64,000 bases of DNA from Methylobacterium oryzae (GCF_021398735.1 NZ_CP090349.1:750501-814500), one strand, 5' to 3'; positions 38,402 through 48,364 are shown, counted from the first letter of the stretch. The notes: generated by a model not told the origin, from the letters alone. Translations and numbers: made by a program.

Positions 38402-38863
38402 TCAGCCGTCTCCGGTGCCCCGCTTCAGCAGCGGCCGCGCGAGCACGGTCCCTTCGTCGGCGAAGCCGGCGGCGGCGCAGAAGGCGCGCAGGGCGGCCTG
38501 GTCCGGCCCCGCGGCCAGGAGCAGCCGGTCGCAGCCCGCCTGCCGCGCCGCCCGGCCGGCCGCCTTCAGCAGGACCCGACCGATGCCCCGGCGGCGCGAC
38601 TCGGCGGCGACCGCGAGGCCGGTGATCAGGCCGAAGGGCCGCGGCGCGTCCAGCGTCCGCACGGGGGCGACGGCGATGAGGCCACTCGGCGGCCCCCATT
38701 CCACGGCGACGAGGGCGATGCCGCCTTCCCGCTGCAGGGCCTCGAGCCGGGCCGCGAGGTCCGCGGCGCCGACCGCGACCCCGACCTCGCTGAGCAGCGC
38801 CGCGAGACCCGCGGCGTCCGGCCCCGCGGCGGCGCGGATCTCCAGCCCGTAGCGATTGCCCAA
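38402..38863 (-). CDS. GNAT N-acetyltransferase
   Basis: A 153-residue GNAT-fold protein. The acetyl-CoA loop is ESRRRGIGRVLLKAAGRAAR following the strand LITGLAVAA; the C-terminus RAFCAAAGFADEG is the usual F-x-x-x-GF end. Substrate unknown. It follows a divergent small gene and has no clear partner. Confidence 0.8.
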   Translation of the reverse strand: MGNRYGLEIRAAAGPDAAGLAALLSEVGVAVGAADLAARLEALQREGGIALVAVEWGPPSGLIAVAPVRTLDAPRPFGLITGLAVAAESRRRGIGRVLLKAAGRAARQAGCDRLLLAAGPDQAALRAFCAAAGFADEGTVLARPLLKRGTGDG

Positions 38864-39098
38864 ATCCCGCTCCCGATCGGCATGTCCGGCGCATGCATGT
38901 CCGGCGGTTCAACGCGTGGCGACGCCTCTCGACACGGCGCGTCGCGCTCCTGAGGCTCAAACGCGGCGCCATCCCGCAGATCGCGATCACCGCGGGATCG
39001 GCTCCGTCGCGCGCGGCGCCGTCGTGATGCGGCGCGCGCGGAACGCGCCGGGCCGTCCGCGCTTTGCTCTCCCGTCGGCGGATCGGGGAGCGCGCAGC

Positions 39099-39317
39099 AT
39101 GGCGGGGCGGGTGACGGATCGAGCCTCCGAAGGGGAGGCCGGCCAGGCGCGGCCGGAGACAGCGCCGGCGCCCGAGGGGCCGGGCCCGCGGCCCGGCATG
39201 ACCGAGGCAGAGGTCGGGCCGGAGATCGGGGCGGAGGCCGAGGCGGTCGAGCGGCACAAGGCCGAGACGGAGATCGCCGCGGGCGACGTGGCCGACGACC
39301 TCGCCGATTTCGCGTAA
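39099..39317 (+). CDS. Small acidic hypothetical protein
   Basis: A 72-residue, very acidic, Glu/Ala-rich protein (EAEVGPEIGAEAEAVERHK then TEIAAGDVADDLADFA). A GGGGAG site lies eight bases before the ATG at 39099. No family recognised; codon use fits the genome, but composition bias makes the call uncertain. Confidence 0.45.
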   Translation: MAGRVTDRASEGEAGQARPETAPAPEGPGPRPGMTEAEVGPEIGAEAEAVERHKAETEIAAGDVADDLADFA

Positions 39318-39386
39318 CGGACCGGCGCGCGGGTCGCGCGCCGGCCGGTAACCACGAGCCCGGGCGTTGCCGGGCTCAGGCCGGGC

Positions 39387-39896
39387 TCAGGCCGTCTCCT
39401 TGGCCTTGCGGGTGCGGCTGGCGCGCTTCGGCTTCTCGGCCACTTCCGCGACGGGCTCGGGCTCGGGCGCCGGGGCGGCGGACTTGCGGCGCTGCTGGCC
39501 GAGGCCGAGGCTGCGGGCGAGTTCCGAGCGCTGGGCCGAGTAGCTCGCGGCCGTCGACGGATAGTCGCGCGGCAGCCCGAAGCGCTCGCGATACTGCTCG
39601 ATCGTCAGGCCGTTGCGCGACAGGTGCCGCTTGAGCGTCTTGTACGGCTTGCCGTCGATGAACGAGATCAGGGCGTCCGGCGTCACCGACTTGCGGATCT
39701 GGGCCGGCGTCGGCTTGTCGGCCGCCTCGGTGACCGTCGCCGTGGGGGCGGACAGCTTCGTCAGCGCGGCGTGAACGCCGGCGAGCAGACCGGGCAATTC
39801 GCTGATCGGCACGGAATTGTTCGAGACATACGCCGAGACGATGTCGGACGCCTGCTCGATAAAGGTCTGCTGCTGCTCAGTGGCGTTGTCGTCCAT
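39387..39896 (-). CDS. mucR: MucR/Ros-family regulator lacking zinc ligands
   Basis: A 169-residue protein of the MucR/Ros family of H-NS-like, minor-groove DNA-binding regulators. The core is PDALISFIDGKPYKTLKRHL then LTIEQYRERFGLPRDYP. The usual first zinc ligand, Cys in CLEDGK, is Ser here (SFIDGK), and the usual second His after KRHL is missing, so it is a zinc-free variant. The N-terminal helix (residues 1-50) is the oligomerisation region; the tail is Lys/Pro-rich and basic. MucR represses many AT-rich accessory genes and its own gene. GAGGGAA lies upstream of the ATG. Confidence 0.85.
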   Translation of the reverse strand: MDDNATEQQQTFIEQASDIVSAYVSNNSVPISELPGLLAGVHAALTKLSAPTATVTEAADKPTPAQIRKSVTPDALISFIDGKPYKTLKRHLSRNGLTIEQYRERFGLPRDYPSTAASYSAQRSELARSLGLGQQRRKSAAPAPEPEPVAEVAEKPKRASRTRKAKETA

Positions 39897-40332
39897 CGAT
39901 GATTCCCTCTATCCGACCGTCGTGAGACGGTTCTAACGTCTGTGCAGCAAAATCAAGTCGTCGTCGAGCATTTCCCTACACAATGCCCCCGCCATGAACA
40001 CGCATATTATTCAAACCGTGGGTCGAGCTGAAATCGACCGTCGAGCAAACCGACACCCCGGAGCCGAAGTTGGACGAGACCGGGCGACGCGGACGGGCGC
40101 CGGTTATGCCTTCCGCCGCGATCTCGCCGCGGGCTTCCTCTGCGAAGATCCGTCTCCGGTCTGATGAGAGGCGCAGAACTTCACGCGGCGGCCCGCCGCG
40201 ATGTCCCGTGAGCCTTCGGGACGGGACGAACGTTTCGGCCGGACTGTCACGTGATCTGCCGCGGACCGGTCATGGCCTCGGAGGCGGCCGGGCGATAAGG
40301 ATCCGGGCGGGGCAGGATCCGGGGCGATCGGC
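39897..40332. other. mucR upstream region
   Basis: A 436-base gap between divergent mucR and thioesterase genes. The 39940-40020 segment is AT-rich with TpA steps (CGCATATTATTCAAACC), as expected of a MucR-autoregulated promoter. No gene supported in the remainder. Confidence 0.4.
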
Positions 40333-40782
40333 GTGGACCAGCAAGGGGATCACCAAGTGGATCAGCAAGTGGATCAGCGCTCGGAGACGGGCACCGTCTT
40401 CGGCGCCATCATCCCGTTCGTGGATCACTGCGGGATCGAGGCGCTCGACGTGCGCGCGGGCCGGACGCGGCTGCGCCTCGCCCTGCGGCCGGAGCACGCC
40501 AACAACCTCGGCATCGCCCATGGCGGCGCGCTCTGCACCCTGCTCGACGTCGCCCTGGGGACGGCGGCGCGGCTGCGGGCGGGGCGCCCCGTGGTGACCC
40601 TCGACATGCAGACCCGTTTCCTCGCCCCCGGCCGCGGCGTCCTGACCGCCGAGGGACGGGTCACCCGGGCGGGGCGGTCGGTGATCTTCTGCGAGGCCGA
40701 GATCCGCGACGAGGCCGGGGAGCTGGTGGCGACCGCCACGGGGCTGCTCAAGCCCGTCGGCGAGCGGCCGGCGCTCGCGTAG
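40333..40782 (+). CDS. PaaI-type hotdog thioesterase
   Basis: A 149-residue hotdog-fold thioesterase. The catalytic/active-site segment NNLGIAHGGALCTLLDVALG matches the HGG-x-x-x-x-x-D pattern of PaaI/YbgC-like acyl-CoA thioesterases, and LDMQTRFLAPGRGVLTAEGRV follows. The N-terminus DQQGDHQVDQQVDQ arises from a 12-base tandem repeat and is probably not part of the fold. The GTG at 40333 is the likeliest start; a later GTG within the repeat is also possible. Substrate unknown. Confidence 0.82.
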   Translation: MDQQGDHQVDQQVDQRSETGTVFGAIIPFVDHCGIEALDVRAGRTRLRLALRPEHANNLGIAHGGALCTLLDVALGTAARLRAGRPVVTLDMQTRFLAPGRGVLTAEGRVTRAGRSVIFCEAEIRDEAGELVATATGLLKPVGERPALA

Positions 40783-40808
40783 GGGCCGCGTAGGGGCCGC
40801 GTAGGGGC
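40777..40808. repeat. 11-bp tandem repeat at thioesterase stop
   Basis: Almost three copies of GCGTAGGGGCC in tandem; the first carries the TAG stop codon of the thioesterase, and each later copy contains another TAG. Confidence 0.7.
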
Positions 40809-40919
40809 GTTGTCGCCGGTCGGGACACCGGCGCGGGAGCCCTGCGCGCGAGCCCTGCGCGCCCGTGCGGGGCCGCGACCGCATTGACGTGCGCCCGGCA
40901 GGGTGGAAAAGCCTGTGTC

Positions 40920-41852
40920 ATGACGATGCCGGACGACGCGCGCGCAGCCCTGGCTGCGCCTCCCTCCGAGGCCGACGTGACGGCCATGAAGTCCGAGGCC
41001 GCGGCGTGGTTCGAGACGCTGCGCGACCGGATCGTCGCCGCTCTGGAGACCCTCGAGGCGGAGGCGGCGGGCCCGTTCCACCCCGACGCGCCCGAGGGCC
41101 CCGGGACGTTCGAGAAGACCCCGTGGAACCGGACCGACCATACCGGGCGGCCGGGCGGCGGCGGCGTCATGGCGATGCTGCGGGGCCGCGTCTTCGAGAA
41201 GGCCGGCGTGCACATCTCGACGGTGCACGGCGAGTTCGCGCCGGAATTCCGCGCCCAGATGCCCGGCGCCGCCGAGGATCCGCGCTTCTTCGCCACCGGC
41301 ATCTCGCTGATCGCCCATCCGTGGAACCCGCACGTGCCGACGGTGCACATGAACACCCGGTTCGTCGCGACGACGCGGGCGTGGTTCGGGGGCGGGGCCG
41401 ACCTGACGCCGGTGCTCGACCGGCGCCGCACGCAGGACGATCCGGACAGCCGCCACTTCCACGCCTGCCTGGCGCGGGCCTGCGCGGCGCACGGCATCGA
41501 CCACGCCCGCTACAAGGCGTGGTGCGACGAGTATTTCCACCTCAAGCACCGGAACGAGCCGCGCGGCATCGGCGGGATCTTCTACGATTACCTCTGGAGC
41601 GGGACGCCGCAGGCCGACCTCGCCTACACCCGCGACGTGGGCCGGGCCTTCCTGGAGGCCTACCCGAAGATCGTGCGCGACAATCTCGGCACGCCCTGGA
41701 CCGAGGCGGACCGCCACGAGCAGCAGGTGCGGCGGGGCCGCTACGTGGAGTTCAACCTGCTCTACGACCGGGGCACGATCTTCGGCCTGAAGACGGGCGG
41801 CAACGTCGCCTCCATCCTCTCCTCGATGCCGCCGACCGTGCGCTGGCCGTGA
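40920..41852 (+). CDS. hemF: Oxygen-dependent coproporphyrinogen III oxidase
   Basis: A 310-residue HemF, which oxidatively decarboxylates coproporphyrinogen III to protoporphyrinogen IX in heme and (in phototrophic methylobacteria) bacteriochlorophyll synthesis. Signature segments are [20 protein letters not shown]-type [11 protein letters not shown], and [20 protein letters not shown]. The ATG at 40920 is used; one two codons later is equivalent. The stop codon overlaps the next gene as GTGA. Confidence 0.95.
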   Translation: MTMPDDARAALAAPPSEADVTAMKSEAAAWFETLRDRIVAALETLEAEAAGPFHPDAPEGPGTFEKTPWNRTDHTGRPGGGGVMAMLRGRVFEKAGVHISTVHGEFAPEFRAQMPGAAEDPRFFATGISLIAHPWNPHVPTVHMNTRFVATTRAWFGGGADLTPVLDRRRTQDDPDSRHFHACLARACAAHGIDHARYKAWCDEYFHLKHRNEPRGIGGIFYDYLWSGTPQADLAYTRDVGRAFLEAYPKIVRDNLGTPWTEADRHEQQVRRGRYVEFNLLYDRGTIFGLKTGGNVASILSSMPPTVRWP

Positions 41853-42967
41853 GTGCGGGTCTGCCGGCCGCCTACGCGCCGCAGCAGGACGCGGCGCTGA
41901 AGGCGATCGCCGCGTGGCGGCGGGACGGGGGATCGCAGGTGTTCCGGCTGTTCGGCTATGCCGGCACCGGCAAGACGACGCTCGCCCGCCGGATCGCCGA
42001 GGATGTCGACGGCACGGTGGTCTACGGGGCCTTCACCGGCAAGGCGGCCTCGGTGATGCGCCAGAAGGGCTGCTACGACGCCGCCACGATCCACTCGCTG
42101 ATCTACCGCACCAAGGAGGCGGAGGAGGGCGGGCCGACCTTCACGCTGAACCGCTCGGGCCCGGCCGCCAAGGCGGACCTGATCATCATCGACGAGTGCT
42201 CGATGGTCGATTCCGACCTCGGCAACGATCTCTTGTCCTTCGAGCGGCCGGTCCTCGTCCTGGGCGACCCGGCGCAGCTGCCGCCGGTGCGCGGCGGCGG
42301 CTTCTTCACCGAGGCCGAGCCCGACGTGATGCTCACCGAGGTGCACCGGCAGGCCAAGGACGACCCGATCGTCCGCATGGCCATGACCGTGCGCGAGGGC
42401 GGCCGGCTGGAGCTCGGCAGCTACGGGCAGAGCCGGATCGTGTCGCGCCGCGCCCTGGATCCGGCCGAGGTGCTCGAGTGCGATCAGGTGCTGGTCGGCT
42501 TGAACAAGACCCGCCGCCTCTACAATGCACGGCTGCGGGAGCTCGCCGGCCACACGGACCCGATGCCGGCGATCGGCGAGAAGCTGGTCTGCCTGCGCAA
42601 CGACCGGGTGAAGGGCCTGCTCAACGGCTCGACCTGGACCGTGCAGGCCCTGCGCGCGCCGCCGCGTCCGGACCTGATCCGCCTCGACGTGGTGCCGGAG
42701 GACGACCCGGCGCTCCGCCGGAAGCCCACCGACATCAAGGTGCTGCGCGCGATGATCTCCGGCACGGACGAGGAGATCCCGCTGTTCCTGCGGCGCGAGA
42801 CGGACGAGTTCACCTACGGCTACGCGCTGACGGTGCACAAGGCTCAAGGGTCGCAGTGGGATCGGGTCACGCTGTTCGACGAATCCTACGCGTTCCGCGA
42901 GCACCGGGCGCGCTGGCTCTACACCGGCCTGACCCGCGCGGCGCAGGCGATCACCGTGGTGGTCTGA
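41849..42967 (+). CDS. RecD-like ATP-dependent DNA helicase
   Basis: A 372-residue single-domain SF1B helicase. Walker A is GYAGTGKTT, Walker [12 protein letters not shown], a motif III-type GDPAQLPPV follows, and UvrD_C_2 is at the C-terminus with [14 protein letters not shown]. It lacks the N-terminal domains of RecD2, so it is the short alphaproteobacterial form thought to act in DNA or RNA repair. The GTG start overlaps the hemF stop (GTGA), so it is coupled with hemF although the functions differ. Confidence 0.88.
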   Translation: MSAGLPAAYAPQQDAALKAIAAWRRDGGSQVFRLFGYAGTGKTTLARRIAEDVDGTVVYGAFTGKAASVMRQKGCYDAATIHSLIYRTKEAEEGGPTFTLNRSGPAAKADLIIIDECSMVDSDLGNDLLSFERPVLVLGDPAQLPPVRGGGFFTEAEPDVMLTEVHRQAKDDPIVRMAMTVREGGRLELGSYGQSRIVSRRALDPAEVLECDQVLVGLNKTRRLYNARLRELAGHTDPMPAIGEKLVCLRNDRVKGLLNGSTWTVQALRAPPRPDLIRLDVVPEDDPALRRKPTDIKVLRAMISGTDEEIPLFLRRETDEFTYGYALTVHKAQGSQWDRVTLFDESYAFREHRARWLYTGLTRAAQAITVVV

Positions 42968-43045
42968 TCCGGCGCCGCGCGACGTCTCGCTTGTGAAGCG
43001 GGACCACGCGTGCTACGCACCGCCCGTCTCATCGAGGCACCTTGC

Positions 43046-43135
43046 GGAGAGGTGGCAGAGCGGTTGAATGCACCGCACTCGAAATGCGGCATGCCTGCAA
43101 GGGCATCGGGGGTTCGAATCCCCCCCTCTCCGCCA
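43046..43135 (+). tRNA. tRNA-Ser(CGA)
   Basis: A 90-base class II tRNA with acceptor stem GGAGAGG / CCTCTCC, an encoded CCA end, T-loop GGTTCGAATCC, a long variable arm (about 14 bases) and anticodon CGA in the loop CTCGAAA, reading UCG serine codons. Serine tRNAs are frequent integration targets, and accessory DNA starts right after it. Confidence 0.97.
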
Positions 43136-43644
43136 CGTACTTGAATTTAATCGTTGATTTAACTGAGTCTTCTGACGGGGTTGCAGTAGCCGGCCCACGT
43201 TGCGCCCTACATTTCGAAACGGCTTGTACCGGATGTAGATTGACGATGTGCCCGCGCGCGAGGGCGAACCCGTTGCTCGCTATCATCACCAAGGCCGATT
43301 TCTTCGAGAGTCATTCTGATAGCGCAGCCGGGGCGAGGACCCATGCGGCAGCGGTCATGCTCGCTGCCGGACACATGACTATAGTGATTGGGAGTTCAGA
43401 TCCGCCCACCGACAGTCAGCGTGAGAGGGCGAGTCGCATCCCGATGACCGGCTCGATCTTGCCCCAGAAGAACGCCGAGTACTGCTCCGCGCGATCGGCC
43501 GGGCCGGCGTAGCCAAGTTGGTCAGAGGCCGACCTCGGCGAGTTTTGGCTCGCGACTGCCGATGGTACGCTGATAGGCGAGCGCGAGATGCTCGCCGAGC
43601 GCGTCGGCCAGTATCTTCTCACATCGAGTATGGGTGGTGTCTCG
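43136..43644. other. Region between tRNA-Ser and IS3 element
   Basis: A 509-base stretch of lower GC than the core, beginning with AATTTAATCG right after the tRNA. Short open frames occur on both strands (for example 43416-43622 minus) but no family or start is convincing. I searched by eye for a second copy of the tRNA 3' end as an att site and found none in the window. Confidence 0.5.
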
Positions 43645-43746
43645 TGACCTGACCGGCTGGCTTTGGACCGGGCTGATTGAGAGGATCAGCCAGGACCGAA
43701 GGCGTCGGACCTGCGGCGAGGTCAGAAGACGAGCGGGCAGCAGGTC

Positions 43747-43992
43747 GTGCTGAAGCTGCGCCAGATCGAGGTGCAGACGGCACAAGGCAAAAGCTTGGCG
43801 CTGGCGTGCGAGGAGGCGGAGATCTCTGAGCAGAGCGACTCACGCTGGCGCAAGGAGTACGGCGGCCTCCAAGTCGACCAAGCCAGGAAAATGAAGCAGT
43901 TGGAGCGCGAGAACGCTCGGTTACGGCGGCTCGTGGCGGACCTGTCTTTGGAAAAGCAGGTACTGGCGGACGTCGCCTCGGGAAACTTGTAG
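43747..43992 (+). CDS. IS3 transposase OrfA
   Basis: An 81-residue OrfA of IS3 type: helix-turn-helix segment LACEEAEISEQSDSRWRKEYGG followed by a leucine-zipper helix KQLERENARLRRLVADLSLEKQVL. Family members usually have QSYYRW; here QSDSRW, a likely mutation in the recognition helix. A stop at 43678-43680 bounds the frame, and the GTG at 43747 is the best start. Confidence 0.8.
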   Translation: MLKLRQIEVQTAQGKSLALACEEAEISEQSDSRWRKEYGGLQVDQARKMKQLERENARLRRLVADLSLEKQVLADVASGNL

Positions 43993-44880
43993 CCCCCGAG
44001 CGGCTCCGGCAGGCGGTCGATGGCATCCGGGAGAAGTACGGCCTCTTCCGAACGTCACGCCTGCCGGATCGTCGGCCTGCACCGGGGCACGCAGCCCTAC
44101 GTGCCCACGCTACGTGCCCACACTGCCGGCCGACGCGGATGCGCTGACCCGCGCCATCATGGCCCTGGCGTCCGAGTACGGCGCGACAGATACCGCCGTT
44201 TCACCGCGCTGCTGCAGGCAAACGGCTGGCCGGTGGGCAAGGATCGGGTTCATCCTTCGAGAACCTCAGGACGAGGGCATCTGGCCTCGCGAGGGGCTGA
44301 AGGTCCCCCGGGAGCACCGGCCGCGCAGCCGTATCTGGCTGACCGACGGCTCATGCGTGCGACTGCGGCCGCTCCGCCGCAGCCATGTGGGGAGCTTCGA
44401 CTTCGTGCAGGCGCAGACACATGACGGGCGCAGCTTGCGCGTCCTGACGCTGATCGATGAGCACAGTCGGACATGCCTGGCGCTGAAGGTGGCCCGACGC
44501 ATCAACAGCGTAGGTGTGATCGAGACGCTGGCCGATGCGATGTGCCTGCACGGCCTCCCGGAGCACATCCGCTGCGATAACGGCCCCGAGCTGATCTCGA
44601 AGGCGCTGCGCAAATGGGTCGCCAAGACGGGGCCACAGATTCAGTACATCGCACCCGGCTCGCCGTGGGAGAGCGTGTACTGTGAGAGCTTCAACGGTAG
44701 GCTGCGCGACGAGTGCCTACGCCAAGAGATCTTCTGCTCGCTGAAGGAGGCGCAGATCGTGATTGGTCGATGACAATCTACCTACAACCGCGTCCGACCG
44801 CATTCGTCGATTGGCTATCGGCCACCTGCGCCTGTCAGCTTCCCAGATCTGGCCTTCCGGCTCTCCATGGCCGCCACCAT
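43990..44880 (+). pseudogene. IS3 transposase OrfB, broken
   Basis: The DDE transposase (rve domain) of the IS3 element in pieces. A stretch of about 13 bases CGTGCCCAC... is duplicated near 44100-44125 and shifts the frame; further indels occur near 44180-44280, and a small deletion near 44770 cuts off the last part YNRVRPHSSIGYRPPAP, which is still readable in another frame. The catalytic region survives between 44290 and 44770: SFDFVQAQTHDG, IRCDNGPELIS and YCESFNGRLRDE. It cannot make a full protein. Confidence 0.85.
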
Positions 44881-45205
44881 GCAGTGGTCTCTCAATCGGC
44901 TCGGTCCAAAATACCGGTCAGGTCAAGGAGACACCCGAACCGAGGCTATGAAGATGGGGGCATATGCGGACGTTCCGCTGGCGACCCATGCCGGCCGCCC
45001 GGATCGCGGCCAAGCTTTCGCCCAAAGCGGTCATCTGCGACCGGCCGCGCACGGTCGGTAGGCATCGAAGTCGGCGGCGACTGTACCTGAGATTCCCTGT
45101 TCGAAGCAGTTCAACGCGGCGAACTCGTAAACTCGAGCAGTTTATGTCGCGAGCAACGTCGGTACTCTCGCCCCACGGCGAACGCAGCCGTCGCCGTGAG
45201 TGCGC

Positions 45206-48200
45206 TCATCGACCGGTCCCCTGCTGCATCCGCTGGCGGGGCTTCGAATGCCGTCGCTTGCTCACCCTGCCGAAGGGCAGGCGCAACGTTGCGATCACCG
45301 GATAGACGGCGGGAAGAACGACGAGCGTCAGCAGCGTCGCGGTGATCAGGCCGCCGATCACCACCGTGGCGAGCGGGCGCTGCACTTCCGCACCCGCGCT
45401 GGTCGAGAGCGCCATCGGCAGGAAGCCGAGCGCTGCGACAAGGGCCGTCATCATCACCGGGCGCAGGCGCCTCTCGGCCGCCCGGGTGGCCGCCTCCCGC
45501 GGGTCCAGGCCGGAAGCTTCGAGGTCGCGGATGGTGCTCGTCAGCACCACGCCGTTCAGGATCGCGATGCCGAAGGTCGCGATGAAGCCGATCGCCGCCG
45601 AGATCGAGAACGGCATGTCGCGCACAGAGAGGGCAAGGATGCCCCCCGTCGCGGCCATCGGCACGTTGAGGAAGATCAGCCCGGCGCGGCGGATGTCGCC
45701 GAACATCACGACGAGGAGGACGAGGATCCCCGCCAGCGCCGCCGGCACCACCACCGAGAGGCGGGCGGTAGCCTCCTGCAGGTTCTGGTACTGGCCGCTC
45801 CATTGCAGCGCGTAGCGGGGCGGCAGCTTGACCTGATCGGACACGGCCTTCTGCGCGGCGTCCACGAAGCTCTGCACGTCGCGGCCGCGGACGTTGGCCT
45901 GGATCGAGATCCGCCGCTGCAGCCGCTCGCGGCTGATCTGGGCCGGGCCGGAGGTGACCTCCACCGAGGCCACCATCGCGAGCGGCACCGTCATGGCGGG
46001 ACCGGTCTCCTTGCGCGGCCGCCCCACCGGCAGGGCGCGGATGCGCTCGATGTCGCTGCGGTCGGCCGGGTCGAGCCGGACCACGATGTCGGTGATGGAA
46101 TTGTCGTCGCCGTAGACCATGCCGGCGGGGCGCCCGCCGATGCTCTCGACCACGTCGAGCACGTCCGAGACGTTGATCCCGTAGCGGGCGGCCTTGACCC
46201 GGTCGACCCGGATCGAGAGCGCCGGCATCCCGGCCTGCGCCTCGGCCTTCACGTCCGCCGCGCCCTGAATGCCTGAGACCACCCGCACGATGGAATCGGC
46301 CGTGTCCTTCAGGACCTTCAGGTCGTCGCCGTAGAGGTTGATCGCGACGTCGCCGCGCACGCCCTCCAAGAGGTCGTCCATCCGCATCTGGATCGGCTGC
46401 GAGAAGCTGTAGGCGACGCCCGGCACCTCCTCCCGGAGGCGCTTATCGAAGGCCGCGACGAGCCCTTCCTGGCTGTCGGCGGTCCTCCAGGTCGAGGGGT
46501 CGGTCAGGGTGATGAAGCTGTCGGTCGATTCGACGCCCATCGGGTCGGTCGGGATCTCGGCGCTGCCGGTGAGGGAGACGATCCGCTTCACCTCGGGGAA
46601 GGATTTCAGCACCCGCTCGATGCGGGTCACGGTGGCGAGCGAGGCGTTCAGCGCGATGCCGGGCAGCTTCTCGGAGGTGATGACGATCGAGCCCTCCGAC
46701 AGCTTCGGCAGGAACTCGCCCCCGAGCCGCGTGGCCATCGCGCAGGAGCCGGCGAACAGGGCGACCGTCGTGAGCACGGTGGCGAGCGCGTGCCGCTCGG
46801 CCCAGCGCAGCACCGGCGTGTAGACACCCCGCACCGCGTGGACGAGACGCGTCTCGCGCTCTTTGACACCGCGCCCGGCGAGAAAGAGCGCCGCGAGCGC
46901 CGGCATCAGGATCAGGGTGACGACGAGCGACGAGGCGAGCGCCAGGATCACCGTGAGCGCCATCGGGGCGAACATCTTGCCGGCCACGCCTTCCAGCGCG
47001 AGGATCGGGACGTACACGATGATGATGATCGCCACCGCGAAGATCACCGGGCGGGCCACCTCGGCGGCGGCGTCGCGGATCACGTCGTGGGCCGGGCGGT
47101 CCGGGTGCTCGCCCCGGGCGCGGAGCACGTTCTCGATCATCACCACCGCGCCGTCGACGATCAGCCCGAAATCGATCGCCCCGAGGCTCATCAGATTGCC
47201 CGACAGGCCGAGCAGCCGCATCCCGGCAAACGCCATCAGCATCGAGAGCGGGATCGCGGCGGCGACGATCAGCCCTGCGCGCAGGTTGCCGAGCAGTAGG
47301 AGCAGCACCACGATCACCAGCACCGCCCCCTCGAGGAGGTTGTGCTCCACCGTGCGGATGGTGCGGTCCACCAGCGCGCTGCGGTCGTAGAACGGGACGA
47401 TCTCGACCCCCGGCGGCAGTTGCTGGCGCAGGGCGGCGATCGTCTTCTTCACCTCCGCGACCACGGCGCTGGCATTCTCGCCGTAGCGCATCATCGCGAT
47501 GCCGACGACGGTCTCGCCTTCCGCGTCGTGGGTGACGGCGCCGAGCCGGACCTTGGGGGCCTCCTGCACCGTGCCCAGCGTGCCGAGCGTCACCGGCACG
47601 CCGCCGGGGCCCGTCGCGACGACGATGTTCGCGATGTCCTCCGGGCCCTTGGCGAGGCCGAGGCCGCGGATCGTCTCCTGCTGGTCGTTGTGCTCGATGT
47701 AGGCGCCGCCCCGGGCGGCGTTGTTCTCAGCGAGCGCCGTGTAGACCTGGGCCAGCGTCACGCCGTAGCGGCGCAGCGCGTCCGCCGAGACGCGGACCTC
47801 CTCGGTCGGCATCTGGCCGCCGTAGATGTTCACGTCGGCGATTCCGGGGGTGAGCTTCAGCTTCGGCGCGATGGTCCATTGCAGGATGCGCTTGAGCTGC
47901 ATCGGCGTGTAGGCGGGCCCGCGCAGCTCGAACTGGTAGATCTCGCCGAGCCCGGTCGCCATCGGACCCATCTGCGGATCGCCGACTCCGGCGGGCATCA
48001 GGCTCTTGGCCTGGGGCAGGCGCTGGAACACCTCCGCCCGCGCCGCTGTGACCGACACGGATTCGTCGAAGGTGACGTAGACCGCCGAGACGCCGGCCCG
48101 GGACGTCGAGCGGACGTTGGAGAGCCCCGGCGCACCGGCCATCGCGTTCTCGACAGGAAAGGTGACGAGCCGCTCGACCTCCAGGGGGCCGAGCCCCGGC

Positions 48201-48355
48201 GACAGGGTGAGGATCATCACCTGCTTCGGCGAGATGTCCGGCACCGCGTCGATCGAGAGACCTTCGAGGTTAGCGGCTCCGCCCGCCGCCGCGGCCAGCG
48301 CGATCATCAGCACGAGGAAGCGGCGGCGGACCAGGATGGCGAACCAGCTCTTCAT
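45206..48355 (-). CDS. czcA: CzcA/HME-RND divalent metal efflux permease
   Basis: A 1049-residue inner-membrane RND proton/metal antiporter with 12 membrane spans and two large periplasmic loops. The transmembrane-4 motif is DFGLIVDGAVVMIEN, the form of divalent-cation (Co/Zn/Cd/Ni) transporters, not the form of CusA copper/silver pumps. The N-terminal SIDAVPDISPKQVMI and GLSNVRSTSRAGVSAV are typical of the CzcA group. Its ATG lies nine bases downstream of the adaptor gene. No outer-membrane CzcC gene is in the operon. It flanks the decayed IS3 element. Confidence 0.93.
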   Translation of the reverse strand: MKSWFAILVRRRFLVLMIALAAAAGGAANLEGLSIDAVPDISPKQVMILTLSPGLGPLEVERLVTFPVENAMAGAPGLSNVRSTSRAGVSAVYVTFDESVSVTAARAEVFQRLPQAKSLMPAGVGDPQMGPMATGLGEIYQFELRGPAYTPMQLKRILQWTIAPKLKLTPGIADVNIYGGQMPTEEVRVSADALRRYGVTLAQVYTALAENNAARGGAYIEHNDQQETIRGLGLAKGPEDIANIVVATGPGGVPVTLGTLGTVQEAPKVRLGAVTHDAEGETVVGIAMMRYGENASAVVAEVKKTIAALRQQLPPGVEIVPFYDRSALVDRTIRTVEHNLLEGAVLVIVVLLLLLGNLRAGLIVAAAIPLSMLMAFAGMRLLGLSGNLMSLGAIDFGLIVDGAVVMIENVLRARGEHPDRPAHDVIRDAAAEVARPVIFAVAIIIIVYVPILALEGVAGKMFAPMALTVILALASSLVVTLILMPALAALFLAGRGVKERETRLVHAVRGVYTPVLRWAERHALATVLTTVALFAGSCAMATRLGGEFLPKLSEGSIVITSEKLPGIALNASLATVTRIERVLKSFPEVKRIVSLTGSAEIPTDPMGVESTDSFITLTDPSTWRTADSQEGLVAAFDKRLREEVPGVAYSFSQPIQMRMDDLLEGVRGDVAINLYGDDLKVLKDTADSIVRVVSGIQGAADVKAEAQAGMPALSIRVDRVKAARYGINVSDVLDVVESIGGRPAGMVYGDDNSITDIVVRLDPADRSDIERIRALPVGRPRKETGPAMTVPLAMVASVEVTSGPAQISRERLQRRISIQANVRGRDVQSFVDAAQKAVSDQVKLPPRYALQWSGQYQNLQEATARLSVVVPAALAGILVLLVVMFGDIRRAGLIFLNVPMAATGGILALSVRDMPFSISAAIGFIATFGIAILNGVVLTSTIRDLEASGLDPREAATRAAERRLRPVMMTALVAALGFLPMALSTSAGAEVQRPLATVVIGGLITATLLTLVVLPAVYPVIATLRLPFGRVSKRRHSKPRQRMQQGTGR

Positions 48356-48364
48356 CGCCGGCGC

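Larger units (their letters stand above)
43645..44925 (+). mobile_element. Decayed IS3-family insertion sequence
   Basis: Ends are defined by inverted repeats: left TGACCTGACCGGCTGGCTTT then GGACCGGGC, right (reverse complement) TGACCTGACCGGTATTTTGG then ACCGAGC. The length of about 1.28 kb is right for IS3. Inside lie an intact orfA and an orfB broken by several frameshifts. I saw no matching target duplication at the flanks. Confidence 0.85.

Noticed and set aside
43146..43162. CtrA-type TTAA-N7-TTAA box after tRNA-Ser
   Set aside because: The spacing is eight rather than seven bases and no start codon lies in reach.
43416..43622. A 68-codon frame before the IS3 element
   Set aside because: Has a protein-like tail (FFWGKIEPVIGM) but no ribosome-binding site or family, and the opposite strand is equally open.
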